Assembly: GCF_023805295.1 (NCBI RefSeq)
Contig: NZ_JAMSHT010000001.1
Coordinates: forward strand, 2,257,310-2,321,309
DNA: 64,000 bases
Reading direction: 5' to 3'
Source: Sphingomicrobium sediminis
GTDB taxonomy: Bacteria; Pseudomonadota; Alphaproteobacteria; Sphingomonadales; Sphingomonadaceae
The first letter of the stretch is position 1; the number at the start of each line of letters is the position of its first letter. Shown here one piece after another: positions 47,426 to 55,530 of the stretch. The notes under the pieces are model-generated. The model saw only the letters and a program-made list of their open reading frames with translations. It was not told the origin of the DNA and made no database searches. Position numbers and translations under genes: made by a program.

Positions 47426-47968
47426 TCAGGCCGCTGCGGCCTCCGTGCGCGCTACCGCGCCGTTGAGGTCGAGGCTATACAGCTCGCACATCGCCTCGCC
47501 GCCGCGTCCGCAGCTATGCCGCATGACGCGCGCGCCGGTCGGCACGAAGCCGAGCTTTTCGAGCACCCGGCCGCTGGCGGGATTATCGATGAAATGGCCG
47601 CCGACAATCTTGTCCCAGCCGAGGGTGCGCGAAATGTCGAGCGCGGCGCGGCCGGCTTCGGTCGCATAACCCTGGCCCCAATGGTCGCGGGCAATCCAGT
47701 AGCCGAACTCGATCTCGCCCGACGGTTCGTAGCCGAACCCGCAGGCACCGATAATGTCGGCATTGTCACGACGCGTGATGAGGAAGCTCGGAAGTTCGGC
47801 CGTCTGCATTCGCTCCAGATGCGCCGCCGCTTCCTCCAGCCCATAGGGCCAGGGGGCGCGGGCAAGGTTGCGAACGATTTTCTCGTCGGCAATCTTGCGC
47901 GCCAGTACGGGCGCGTCATCTTGCCAACCGGGACGTAACAGCAATCGCTGGGTCACCGCGAACATCAT
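47426..47968 (-). CDS. RimJ/RimL-like GNAT N-acetyltransferase
   Basis: A 180-residue N-acetyltransferase. It begins TQRLLLRPGWQDDAPVLARK, has IIGACGFGYEPSGEIEFGYW and the acetyl-CoA loop DHWGQGYATEAGRAALDIS (Q/RxxGxG/A). The C-terminal strand is VLEKLGFVPTGARVMRHSCG. Such a gene commonly sits between rpmA and obgE in alphaproteobacteria, where ribosomal protein or aminoacyl substrates are suspected but not shown. The first ATG pair is at 47968 and 47965. Confidence 0.87.
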   Translation of the reverse strand: MMFAVTQRLLLRPGWQDDAPVLARKIADEKIVRNLARAPWPYGLEEAAAHLERMQTAELPSFLITRRDNADIIGACGFGYEPSGEIEFGYWIARDHWGQGYATEAGRAALDISRTLGWDKIVGGHFIDNPASGRVLEKLGFVPTGARVMRHSCGRGGEAMCELYSLDLNGAVARTEAAAA

Positions 47969-48050
47969 GTCTTCTCCTTCGCCGCCCCGCTAATCGGGGT
48001 TCGTGACAATTCAGGGAGAAGTTTCGGACATCTCTTTTTCTGGACACAAA

Positions 48051-48083
48051 AAAAGAGAAGGGACCTGGAGCGGTCCCTTCTCC
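48051..48083 (-). terminator. Terminator of the rplU-rpmA operon
   Basis: GAGAAGGGACC (48056-48066) pairs perfectly with GGTCCCTTCTC (48073-48083). On the minus strand the stem is followed by a run of seven T. It lies about 55 bases after rpmA. Confidence 0.88.
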
Positions 48084-48137
48084 CTTTGTTCATTTTCCGG
48101 ACCGTCCCAGGAGGGAAGATCCGTTATCGATCTGCCC

Positions 48138-48407
48138 TTATTCGGCTGCTTCGCCCATCGATTCGACGTGGACGTATTTGCGGCCGAGCTTGCCGTCACG
48201 GAACGTGACGCGGCCGTCGATAAGCGCAAAAATCGTGTGGTCGCGGCCCAGGCCGACATTGTCGCCCGGATACCACTTGGTGCCGCGCTGGCGCACGATG
48301 ATGTTGCCCGCGACGACGCTTTCGCCGCCAAACTTCTTGACGCCGAGATATTTCGGATTGGAATCGCGGCCGTTACGCGACGAGCCGCCTGCCTTCTTAT
48401 GTGCCAT
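48138..48407 (-). CDS. rpmA: 50S ribosomal protein L27
   Basis: Large-subunit protein near the peptidyl transferase centre, 89 residues. The N-terminus [20 protein letters not shown] and the following [20 protein letters not shown] are the L27 signature; there is no N-terminal extension requiring cleavage. It starts two bases after the rplU stop. Confidence 0.97.
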   Translation of the reverse strand: MAHKKAGGSSRNGRDSNPKYLGVKKFGGESVVAGNIIVRQRGTKWYPGDNVGLGRDHTIFALIDGRVTFRDGKLGRKYVHVESMGEAAE

Positions 48408-48409
48408 CG

Positions 48410-48928
48410 TTACTTCTTCTCGGTCTTCTTGGCCGCGGGCTTCTTCGCAGGAGCCTTCTTGGCCGCAGGTTTCTTGGTCGCTGCCTTCTTAGCAGGTGCA
48501 GCATCCTTTGTCGACTTTTTCGCTGCTGCCTTCTTGGCCGGAGCCTTCTTGGCGGCCGGCTTCTTCGCAGGCGCAGCATCGTCCTTCTTGGCTGCGGCCT
48601 TCTTCGGCGCTGCCTTCTTCGCAGCTGCCTTGCCGCCGATCGACACGATCTCGAGGATCGTGTGCTGCTGGCGGTGGCCGCGCTTGCGACGATAGTTATG
48701 GCGACGACGCTTCTTGAAAACGGTCACCTTCTCGCCCTTGGCCTGCGCCACGATCTTGGCGGCAACGGTGAGGCCGTCGGTCGACTTGAGGTCCGAACCC
48801 TCGCCGGCCAGCAGCACGTCATCAAGGGTGACTTCGTCGCCCGCTTCACCAGCGAGTTTCTCGACGACGATCTTGTCTCCGGGGGCAACGCGATATTGCT
48901 TACCGCCGGTGCGCACGACTGCGAACAT
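48410..48928 (-). CDS. rplU: 50S ribosomal protein L21 with Lys/Ala-rich C-terminal tail
   Basis: Ribosomal protein L21. Residues 1-100 are a normal L21: [18 protein letters not shown] at the start and [19 protein letters not shown] near the end of the fold. After about residue 100 comes a 70-residue tail built of [12 protein letters not shown] units (Lys, Ala, Pro), as in histone-like proteins. L21 in E. coli has 103 residues, so the tail nearly doubles the protein. Tails of this type occur in some alphaproteobacterial L21 proteins; their function is unknown. It is the first gene of rplU-rpmA. Confidence 0.95.
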   Translation of the reverse strand: MFAVVRTGGKQYRVAPGDKIVVEKLAGEAGDEVTLDDVLLAGEGSDLKSTDGLTVAAKIVAQAKGEKVTVFKKRRRHNYRRKRGHRQQHTILEIVSIGGKAAAKKAAPKKAAAKKDDAAPAKKPAAKKAPAKKAAAKKSTKDAAPAKKAATKKPAAKKAPAKKPAAKKTEKK

Positions 48929-49089
48929 TGGCTCTTCTCTTCAGGTCAAAATTAATATCAGTGCCTGCGCGTCAGCGCCTGCCAGTTGCAGTACCGATGC
49001 GAAGGGATGGGGCCACCTATGGAAACGAGGGGCGTGAGTCAACAGTAATGACCACTTCGTGACGGCTTTTTGCCGGTCCGTCGGTCGCC

Positions 49090-49425
49090 TTACTGCATCC
49101 GTTCGGCGCGCAGGCGATAGCGACCCGGCTCGAAGCGGTCGAAGATCGCGCCGATCTCGGGGTGGCTGATCTCTTCATCCTCGTCGTCGGCGACGAGGTT
49201 CTGCTGGCTCACATAGGCGACGTAGCTCGTCTCGTCATTCTCGGCGAGCAAGTGGTAGAAAGGCTGCTTCTTGTGCGGGCGCATGTCGGCGGGAATGGCT
49301 TCGTACCATTCCTCGCTATTGGCGAATTCGGGATCGACATCGACAATGACGCCGCGAAAATCGAGCAGGCGGTGCTTGACGACATCGCCGATGCCGAACC
49401 GCGCGGTGGGAATCAGATTACTCAT
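49090..49425 (-). CDS. hspQ: HspQ-like hemimethylated-DNA-binding/heat shock protein
   Basis: A 111-residue member of the HspQ/YccV family. The beta-rich core is PTARFGIGDVVKHRLLDFRG, VIVDVDPEFANSEEWYEAIP and QPFYHLLAENDETSYVAYVS, followed by LVADDEDEEISHPEIGAIF. In E. coli HspQ is a heat-inducible adaptor and specificity factor for Lon. The start is the ATG at 49425; the frame extends upstream into the end of the kinase gene. It sits 19 bases downstream of the kinase gene on the same strand and could share its transcript. Confidence 0.88.
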   Translation of the reverse strand: MSNLIPTARFGIGDVVKHRLLDFRGVIVDVDPEFANSEEWYEAIPADMRPHKKQPFYHLLAENDETSYVAYVSQQNLVADDEDEEISHPEIGAIFDRFEPGRYRLRAERMQ

Positions 49426-49444
49426 GCCATTAATGTAGGGCGCC

Positions 49445-50824
49445 TCAGGATTGAGGCAAGCGCCGCGGAAAAACGAGGCTGGCGACGAGGCCGCTTTCGC
49501 CATCGTCGCGGTCGGCGAGGACGAGCTCGCCATGATGGCGCCGCATGATTGCCGACACGATGGCAAGCCCAAGACCGTGCCCGCCCGTCCCGCGATTGCG
49601 CGAGCCCTCGAGACGGCGGAAGGGTTCGCGGACGCTGTCGCGCTCGTCGGCGGCGATGCCCGGTCCGTCATCGGTCACCGACATCGTGACGTTGTGTTCA
49701 TCGCCGACCACCGACAGGCGCGCCGTCTCGCCATAGCGCAGCGCGTTGTCGATGAGATTGTCCAGCGCACGGGCAATGGCGGCAGGGTCGCCGGGGAATG
49801 GGGCAGCGTCCATGCCGGCCAGCTCGATGTCCTGCCCGGCTTTGCGCCGTTCGGCAGCGAGGCGTTCGAGTAATTCTGTCGGCGCGACTGTCTGATGATG
49901 CGCAATCGGGCGGCTGGCGCGGGCGAGCTCGAGCACAGCCTCGAACTGGCCATGCAGCGCTTCGATCTGCGCGACGAGGGCATCGCGGCGCTCGTCATCC
50001 TCGACCGCTTCGGCCTCGAGCCGCAAGGCGGTGAGGGGTGTGCGAAGGTCGTGCCCGATGGCGCCCAGCATGACGTCCTTCTCGCTCATCATGGCAGCGA
50101 TGCGCGACTGCATGGCATTGATGGCACCGGTGAGCGTTGCGACGTCGCGCGGGCCCGTCTCGGGAAGCGGCTCGACCGCTTCATGCCCGTCGAAACGCTG
50201 CGCCGAGCGGGTCAGGCGCTTGAGCGATCCGCCGACACGATTGAGCAGCAACAGGGTCGGGATGAGGACCGCCAGTGCGATCAGGAAGGACTGGAAGATC
50301 AGCGCGCGGATCAACGGGCCGACCGCCTGCGGCCCCGGCGCCATGATACTGAGCCAGCGCCCGTCCTCGATCTGCACGGCAAGCATCAACTGAACGCGAC
50401 CCTCGCGGCCTTCTTCGCGCGGATTGCTCGGCGGCAACAAGGCGGCGCGCGCGGCGCGGGCTTGCACGCCACTGGAGGCCAAAGTGGTCTCCAGGATCTC
50501 GGTGCCGCGCGGAAAGTCACGTGCGCTCGGCGGGACCGGATCGATGTCGCTGACCTGGCTGCGGATCCAGCGGCGGTCGCGCTCCATCATGCGCGCCATG
50601 GGACGGCGGTCGCGACGATCGCCAAATTCGGCAACGCGTTCGACGAGCCGCGGGTCGGCCGCGACCAGCGCGATTCGCTGGGCGCCCGGCACGACGGCAT
50701 TGGTGATGAGCTGCCCGCGCCGATTCTCGACCGCGAGCGACAGGTTGATGAGCTGCGCCACGAAGATGGCGATGCCGACGATCAGGGCGACCTGGGTGGC
50801 GAGCGAAAGGCGGGGCAGGCGCAT
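49445..50824 (-). CDS. EnvZ-like sensor histidine kinase
   Basis: A 459-residue inner-membrane kinase. TM1 (about residues 9-29) and TM2 (about 170-192) flank a periplasmic domain of about 140 residues, followed by HAMP (VGGSLKRLTRSAQRF), the H box MLGAIGHDLRTPLTALRLEA, N box LDNLIDNALRYGE, G1 DDGPGI and G2 GGHGLGLAIVSAIM. The start is the ATG at 50824, four bases after the response regulator stop. Pairs with that regulator; the stimulus is unknown. The arrangement HAMP-HisKA-HATPase resembles EnvZ. Confidence 0.92.
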   Translation of the reverse strand: MRLPRLSLATQVALIVGIAIFVAQLINLSLAVENRRGQLITNAVVPGAQRIALVAADPRLVERVAEFGDRRDRRPMARMMERDRRWIRSQVSDIDPVPPSARDFPRGTEILETTLASSGVQARAARAALLPPSNPREEGREGRVQLMLAVQIEDGRWLSIMAPGPQAVGPLIRALIFQSFLIALAVLIPTLLLLNRVGGSLKRLTRSAQRFDGHEAVEPLPETGPRDVATLTGAINAMQSRIAAMMSEKDVMLGAIGHDLRTPLTALRLEAEAVEDDERRDALVAQIEALHGQFEAVLELARASRPIAHHQTVAPTELLERLAAERRKAGQDIELAGMDAAPFPGDPAAIARALDNLIDNALRYGETARLSVVGDEHNVTMSVTDDGPGIAADERDSVREPFRRLEGSRNRGTGGHGLGLAIVSAIMRRHHGELVLADRDDGESGLVASLVFPRRLPQS

Positions 50825-50828
50825 CGGC

Positions 50829-51533
50829 TCAGCCCTGCTCGACCGGGACGGCGAGCGTGTAGCCGACCCCATGGACGGTGCGGATGATCTCGCTGCCCTT
50901 GGGGCCCAGCTTCTTGCGCAGGCGCATGATGGCATTGTCGACCGAGCGGTCGAACGGATCGGCTTCGCGGCCCTTGGTGAGGTCGAGCAATTGTTCGCGC
51001 GACAAAGGACGCCCGGCACGTTCGACGAGGGTCAGCAGCAACGTATAGTCGCCGCTGGTAAGCGGAATGGGTTGTTCCTCGCGCAGCAGGCGCTGGTGAT
51101 CGGTATCGAGCCGATATTCGTCGAAGCGGAAGCTGCCGCCATCCGCTTCGGCAGGCGTGTCGGCCGGCTTGGCGCGGCGCAGGATCGCCTTGATGCGGGC
51201 GAGCAGTTCGCGCGGATTGAACGGCTTGGTCAGATAATCGTCGGCACCCATTTCGAGGCCGACGATGCGGTCGACATCCTCGGAACGCGCCGAGAGGAAG
51301 AGGATGGGCAGGTCGCCTTGCTCGCGGATCGAGCGGGCGAGGCTCAAGCCGTCTTCACCCGGCAGCATGATGTCGAGGATCGCCGCATGGAAGGCGAAGC
51401 CGCCGAGCACGTCGCGTGCCGCCTTGGCATCGCCGCACGCCGTCACTCGAAAGCCTTCGCGCTCGAGATAACGCACCAATGGGGTGCGGATGGCGGGTTC
51501 GTCCTCGACCAGGAGGAGGTGCGGGCGGCTCAA
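50829..51533 (-). CDS. OmpR-family response regulator, TTG start
   Basis: A 234-residue regulator. The receiver domain starts HLLLVEDEPAIRTPLVRYLE, with the phospho-Asp in AILDIMLPGEDGL and the Lys in DDYLTKPFNPREL. A short linker leads to the winged-helix domain (about residues 135-230): LTSGDYTLLLTLVERAGRPL, DRSVDNAIMRLRKKLG and RTVHGVGYTLAVP. The start is a TTG at 51533, eight bases after AAGGA; upstream in-frame codons have no similarity. Cognate of the adjacent kinase. Targets unknown; the EF-hand gene lies just upstream on the same strand. Confidence 0.92.
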   Translation of the reverse strand: MSRPHLLLVEDEPAIRTPLVRYLEREGFRVTACGDAKAARDVLGGFAFHAAILDIMLPGEDGLSLARSIREQGDLPILFLSARSEDVDRIVGLEMGADDYLTKPFNPRELLARIKAILRRAKPADTPAEADGGSFRFDEYRLDTDHQRLLREEQPIPLTSGDYTLLLTLVERAGRPLSREQLLDLTKGREADPFDRSVDNAIMRLRKKLGPKGSEIIRTVHGVGYTLAVPVEQG

Positions 51534-51668
51534 TGGATCGGTCCTTCTGACACGGGTCGGATGATAGGGCAGGGGGCCGGCAAGGCCAGCCCCCTTAACT
51601 CCCTGCCGCACGACGGGTTGATTGCGGGGAGACACGCGGCAGGGAGCAATCCCTTGGAGGACGGCCGG

Positions 51669-52148
51669 TTACTGGCCGCGCTGGCCGAGCATCTCGGCGC
51701 GCTTCTCGCGAAACTCGGCGCGGGCCTGGTTACGCTCGGCTTCGGTCACGACACGATCATTATTCGCGTCGGCGCGTTCGAACATGGCGAGCGGGCGGGA
51801 CTGGAATTCGGCGAGGCTGAGGGTGCCGCTGCCATCGGCGTCGAGCCGGTCGAAGCCACGACCTTCGCCGCCGCCGCGGCCACCACGACGGGCCCGGGGG
51901 CCACGACGTTCGCCGTCATTATTTTCCTGCCACTCGGCCTTGCGAGCCTCGGCATGCGCCTTCATCTCGTCCTGCGTGAGCTGGCCGTCGCCATTCACGT
52001 CGATATTGGCGAAGCGCTCGGCGCTCTGTGCCTCGACCTCGGCCAGCGTGATGTCGCCCTGCGGACCGCGCGGGCCCGGCTGGTGGGCCTGTGCGGCCAT
52101 GGGCAGCGCGATTGCGGTCGCGGCAATCAGGATGGTCAATTTCTTCAT
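51669..52148 (-). CDS. Exported EF-hand calcium-binding protein
   Basis: A 159-residue periplasmic or secreted protein with a Sec signal peptide (cleavage after AQA, about residue 21). Three EF-hand loops are visible: DVNGDGQLTQDE, DADGSGTLSLAE and the less perfect DANNDRVVTEAE. A Gly/Arg-rich spacer lies between the first and second. The first two loops keep all Asp/Asn/Glu ligands. The ATG at 52148 is used because the signal peptide starts there. Homologues are common in sphingomonads; function unknown, perhaps calcium buffering or signal sensing. Confidence 0.85.
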   Translation of the reverse strand: MKKLTILIAATAIALPMAAQAHQPGPRGPQGDITLAEVEAQSAERFANIDVNGDGQLTQDEMKAHAEARKAEWQENNDGERRGPRARRGGRGGGEGRGFDRLDADGSGTLSLAEFQSRPLAMFERADANNDRVVTEAERNQARAEFREKRAEMLGQRGQ

Positions 52149-52275
52149 CGCTCGAAAACTCCTTGTCATCGTTCGGGGCCCGGGGGTGGTGCCCTGACGA
52201 TGACCGTTATGGAGTGTCTGCGTCGCAGAGATTTGCCAGCCAAGGCCGACAATGTCGCAAAATGTCGCCGGAATA

Positions 52276-52965
52276 TCAGGCGGGGACGGGCTCTCCGGCC
52301 CAGTCGAAATGACCGCCGCTATCTTCCGGCGTCAGGCCCGACAGGACGTCGAGCAGGTGGTTGGCGCTCTTTTCGGGGCTGAACAGTTGTTTGTCCGGGA
52401 CATTGCCTTGGAAGGGTTCGCTCAGCTTCGTATCGACGGTGCCCGGATGCAGCGCGGCGATTACGCCTTCCTTGTGCGTTCGGCCCAGTTCGATGGCGAG
52501 GGTGCGGATTATCTGGTTGAGCGCGGCCTTGCTGGCGCGATAGCCATACCAGCCGCCGATCCGGTTGTCGGAAATCGAGCCGACACGCGCCGAGAGCGCA
52601 GCGAACAGGAAACGCTCTTTTCGCGGCAGCAGCGGGATGAAGTGCCGCGCGACCAATGCCGGGCCGATCGTGTTGATGGCGAATGTCGTCGTCAGCGGAT
52701 CGGCGTCGAGCATGCGCCAGCTCTTTTCGGGTCCGAATGCGTCCGAATGAAGAATACCGCTAGCGATGATGACGGCGTCGAAGGGGCCCTGGGCCTCCAA
52801 TGCCGACGCGGCCGCCTCGATGGTGGCGGGCTCGAGAAAGTCGATCGGCGGTGTCGTCTGGCGTCCGAGCCGCGTGACGCGTCCGCCGCGCGCTTCGATG
52901 GCATCGGCGATGGCGCCGCCGATGCCGCCCTGCCCGATCACGATCGCGTTGGAAAAATCGCTCAT
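52276..52965 (-). CDS. Short-chain dehydrogenase/reductase
   Basis: A 229-residue SDR. The nucleotide loop is the variant IGQGGIGGAIADAIEARGG, AIIASGILHS corresponds to NNAG-like strand 4, and the active site is ALSARVGSISDNRIGGWYGY followed by RASKAALN, giving Tyr-x3-Lys. This variant (CsgA/YciK-like small SDR) is common in proteobacteria; the substrate is not evident. It starts about 140 bases from the tRNA-Ser gene on the other strand. Confidence 0.87.
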   Translation of the reverse strand: MSDFSNAIVIGQGGIGGAIADAIEARGGRVTRLGRQTTPPIDFLEPATIEAAASALEAQGPFDAVIIASGILHSDAFGPEKSWRMLDADPLTTTFAINTIGPALVARHFIPLLPRKERFLFAALSARVGSISDNRIGGWYGYRASKAALNQIIRTLAIELGRTHKEGVIAALHPGTVDTKLSEPFQGNVPDKQLFSPEKSANHLLDVLSGLTPEDSGGHFDWAGEPVPA

Positions 52966-53104
52966 GGCGGGGCAATGCGCGGGGTCAGCGGCGGGTTCAA
53001 TATGGCCTTTGTGCGAACAACCCCTTTTCAGAATCGAAAAGCGCTGCTAGAGGCCGCCTCCGACCCGGGACGCGCCCTTCGTGCTTGCGTCCCAAATCCC
53101 ATGC

Positions 53105-53194
<90 letters not shown>

Positions 53195-53404
53195 TTTTCC
53201 TTTCCCGAAATTCCTGCTGACGCCATCCGCTTGGTGCGCCTTCTTCTTTGCGGGCGTCCACCGTCGTCCGTTGCTTCTCGCCGCAAGGCTTCGTTTGACT
53301 CGCCGGTCACCCCGCCATAATCACTATGAAGAGTTGCGTACGCGAAAGGGTCGTTTCGACCAGTGGCGTTCGTCGGATGTGACGGCCCTGTCTGGGGGGA
53401 CGTC
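53195..53404 (+). other. Intergenic stretch between tRNA-Ser and multicopper oxidase gene
   Basis: About 210 bases. It holds no convincing reading frame. No second copy of the tRNA 3' end is visible here, so an integration site cannot be claimed. A promoter for the oxidase gene is expected within it. Confidence 0.5.
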
Positions 53405-55237
53405 ATGCGCGCAAAATCCAAAACAATATCCACGCTCATCTTTTCTTTGGCGAGTGCAAGCGCGCTCGGCGCGGGCAATGCCGCGACGGTCGAGCCTGCA
53501 TCGCCCAGCTACGAAGTCTCCGTCGAGTTTGCCGAGGGTGAAATCTACAATCCCTGGACCGGGCGAAACGACAAGGTCGAGCTGCGGGCGTTTCGTGGCG
53601 AGGGCAATGATCGCTTCATGGCGCCCGAGTTGCGCGTGTCGCCAGGCCAGGTTTTGCGGCTGGGCGTTGCCAACAACCTGGCACCTTGCACGCCCGAAGA
53701 GGTCGAGCGCGAGGAATGCTTCAATTCGACCAATATTCACACCCACGGTCTGTGGGTGTCGCCGGGCGGCAATAGCGACAATGTCATGATCTCGATCGAT
53801 CCGGGTCATCGCTTCGATTACGAATTCGTCATCCCTGACGATCATCCCGCCGGCACCTTCTGGTACCATCCTCACATGCATGGTGCGACCAGCGCCCAAT
53901 TGGGGTCGGGGATGGCCGGCGCGCTGATCATCGAAGGCGACCGCCTGCCGACAATCGGTTCTCCCGGCGACGTGGACATCCTTTTCGGTCAGGGTGAAAG
54001 TGCGTTCGGGGAGCAAGTCCTGCTCTTCTCGCAGATCCAATATGGCTGTTTCGACGATACCGAAAAGATCAAGGCGCCGGCCTGGCCTGATCCCGACACC
54101 AGGCCCTGGGAATTGCCGCCTTGGACATGCGATGAGGGTGATGTCGGCAAGGTTTCGTCGTGGGACCAATTCGGGCCATTGCGCGAAATGACGTCGGGCC
54201 GCCTGATCGGCGTGAATGGCGAAGTCCAGCCGACCTTGTCCGGTTTGTCGACCGGACGTTTTCAGAGACTGCGGATGATCCACGCCGGCCTTCGTCGCTC
54301 GGTCAATGTCAGCATTCGCCGCGTGGCCGATGGCGCACCGGCCTTACGCGGCATCACGGCGCACGAGCAGAGGGGTTGGATCTCCAATTTCTGTTCAGGC
54401 GATGAGGTTGCCCAATTCCATTTTGCCGATGACGGGCTGACCCGCAATGCCATGCGCGAGGTCGACGAGGCGGTGATCCATGCAGGCTCGCGTTACGATT
54501 CGCTCGTCTATTTCGAGCAGCCAGGACTCTATTGCATGGTCAATGACCAGAGCTGGAGGATGGACCACGAAGACCATCGTGTCATCGGCATCCTGGACGT
54601 GGGCGGCGAGGCTGCTCCGGTCGACAATGTCGCGTCGCACCTGATGCACACCCTGCGCGAACATGCCGAAATGCGCATCGACGATCAGCGAGTGAGAGAG
54701 CGGGTCATCGGTGACCTTTCAGGCGAGCTGGGGCTGAGCGCCTTCACCTGGCATGAAGCGGTCCGGGACGACGAGATCACCGGATATCAGCAGGCGACCT
54801 TCAGCATCGTGGAACAGGAAGACAGCCCCGCGATATTGAGTATCGACGGCCTGCCCTACGAACATGGCCGCATCGATCGAACCCTGACGCTTGGCGATGT
54901 CGAGGAATGGGAAATCACTTCCAATCTGGCCGAGCATCCGTTCCACATCCACGTAAACCCATTCCAGGTGATCGCCATCCTCGACGAGGACGGAAATGAT
55001 GTCACCGTGGAGGGCACGGCGGCATATGACAGCGATTATGACGGCGTGGTCGGAGGCTGGCGCGACACCTTGCTCATCAAGCGGGATTACAAGGTCACCA
55101 TGCGCACGAGATACCGTCGATATATCGGCGACTTCGTCATGCATTGTCACTTTGCCAGTCATGGCGATGCCGGAATGATGCAGGGCATTCGCATGGTGAT
55201 GCCCGGGTCGCCGACGACGCAAGCCATGATGCATTAG
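53405..55237 (+). CDS. Exported multicopper oxidase
   Basis: A 610-residue periplasmic or secreted oxidase with a Sec signal peptide (cleavage after GNA or NAA, about residue 26). All four copper-site motifs are present: NIHTHGLWV, TFWYHPHMHGATS, HPFHIHVNPF and HCHFASHGDAGMM, so the T1 Cys and its ligand Met are intact. The spacing is that of a three-domain laccase-like enzyme. Extra cysteines (PCTPEEVEREECF) may form a disulfide. The frame opens upstream to 53363, but the ATG at 53405 begins the signal peptide. Could oxidise phenolics, Cu(I) or metals; no copper-resistance partners are adjacent. Confidence 0.93.
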   Translation: MRAKSKTISTLIFSLASASALGAGNAATVEPASPSYEVSVEFAEGEIYNPWTGRNDKVELRAFRGEGNDRFMAPELRVSPGQVLRLGVANNLAPCTPEEVEREECFNSTNIHTHGLWVSPGGNSDNVMISIDPGHRFDYEFVIPDDHPAGTFWYHPHMHGATSAQLGSGMAGALIIEGDRLPTIGSPGDVDILFGQGESAFGEQVLLFSQIQYGCFDDTEKIKAPAWPDPDTRPWELPPWTCDEGDVGKVSSWDQFGPLREMTSGRLIGVNGEVQPTLSGLSTGRFQRLRMIHAGLRRSVNVSIRRVADGAPALRGITAHEQRGWISNFCSGDEVAQFHFADDGLTRNAMREVDEAVIHAGSRYDSLVYFEQPGLYCMVNDQSWRMDHEDHRVIGILDVGGEAAPVDNVASHLMHTLREHAEMRIDDQRVRERVIGDLSGELGLSAFTWHEAVRDDEITGYQQATFSIVEQEDSPAILSIDGLPYEHGRIDRTLTLGDVEEWEITSNLAEHPFHIHVNPFQVIAILDEDGNDVTVEGTAAYDSDYDGVVGGWRDTLLIKRDYKVTMRTRYRRYIGDFVMHCHFASHGDAGMMQGIRMVMPGSPTTQAMMH

Positions 55238-55530
55238 CGACTGGTGGGGTGCGGCCTATTCAAACCCAAGTCCTTGCGGCGTCATGAAAAATTCAGTGCA
55301 CAACTGGGCTGGATTCACTCTCTGGATTTGCCACTTCAAATGATTGATTTTGGTTAGGAACTAGCGCTTGCCAACCGCAGTTTTGCGGGATACTGCTATT
55401 AATTCTCGGTTTACCGAAAACGTACTCTGTTGCGTTGCGTCACACCAATCGAGCCTCAGGCGGGGCTAGGCGGTGGTGCGCGACGGCGCACCGCCATGGG
55501 CGATCCGGCAGGATCAACAGGGGACAGATG
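55238..55530 (+). promoter_or_regulatory. AT-richer leader region of the giant repeat protein gene
   Basis: About 290 bases, visibly richer in A/T than the flanks (55280-55420). It contains a CGGT/ACCG repeat near 55410-55420 and a GC-rich hairpin (GGTGCGC paired with GCGCACC, about 55474-55492) 35 bases before the start. AGGGGA at 55519-55524 is the ribosome site. No coding frame is seen. The hairpin could act in the 5' leader; promoter elements cannot be placed with confidence. Confidence 0.5.

Noticed and set aside
48929..49089. Gap between rplU and hspQ as a possible RNA gene
   Set aside because: About 160 bases with only a short GACGG/CCGTC pairing and no other recognisable structure; most likely the rplU promoter and leader.
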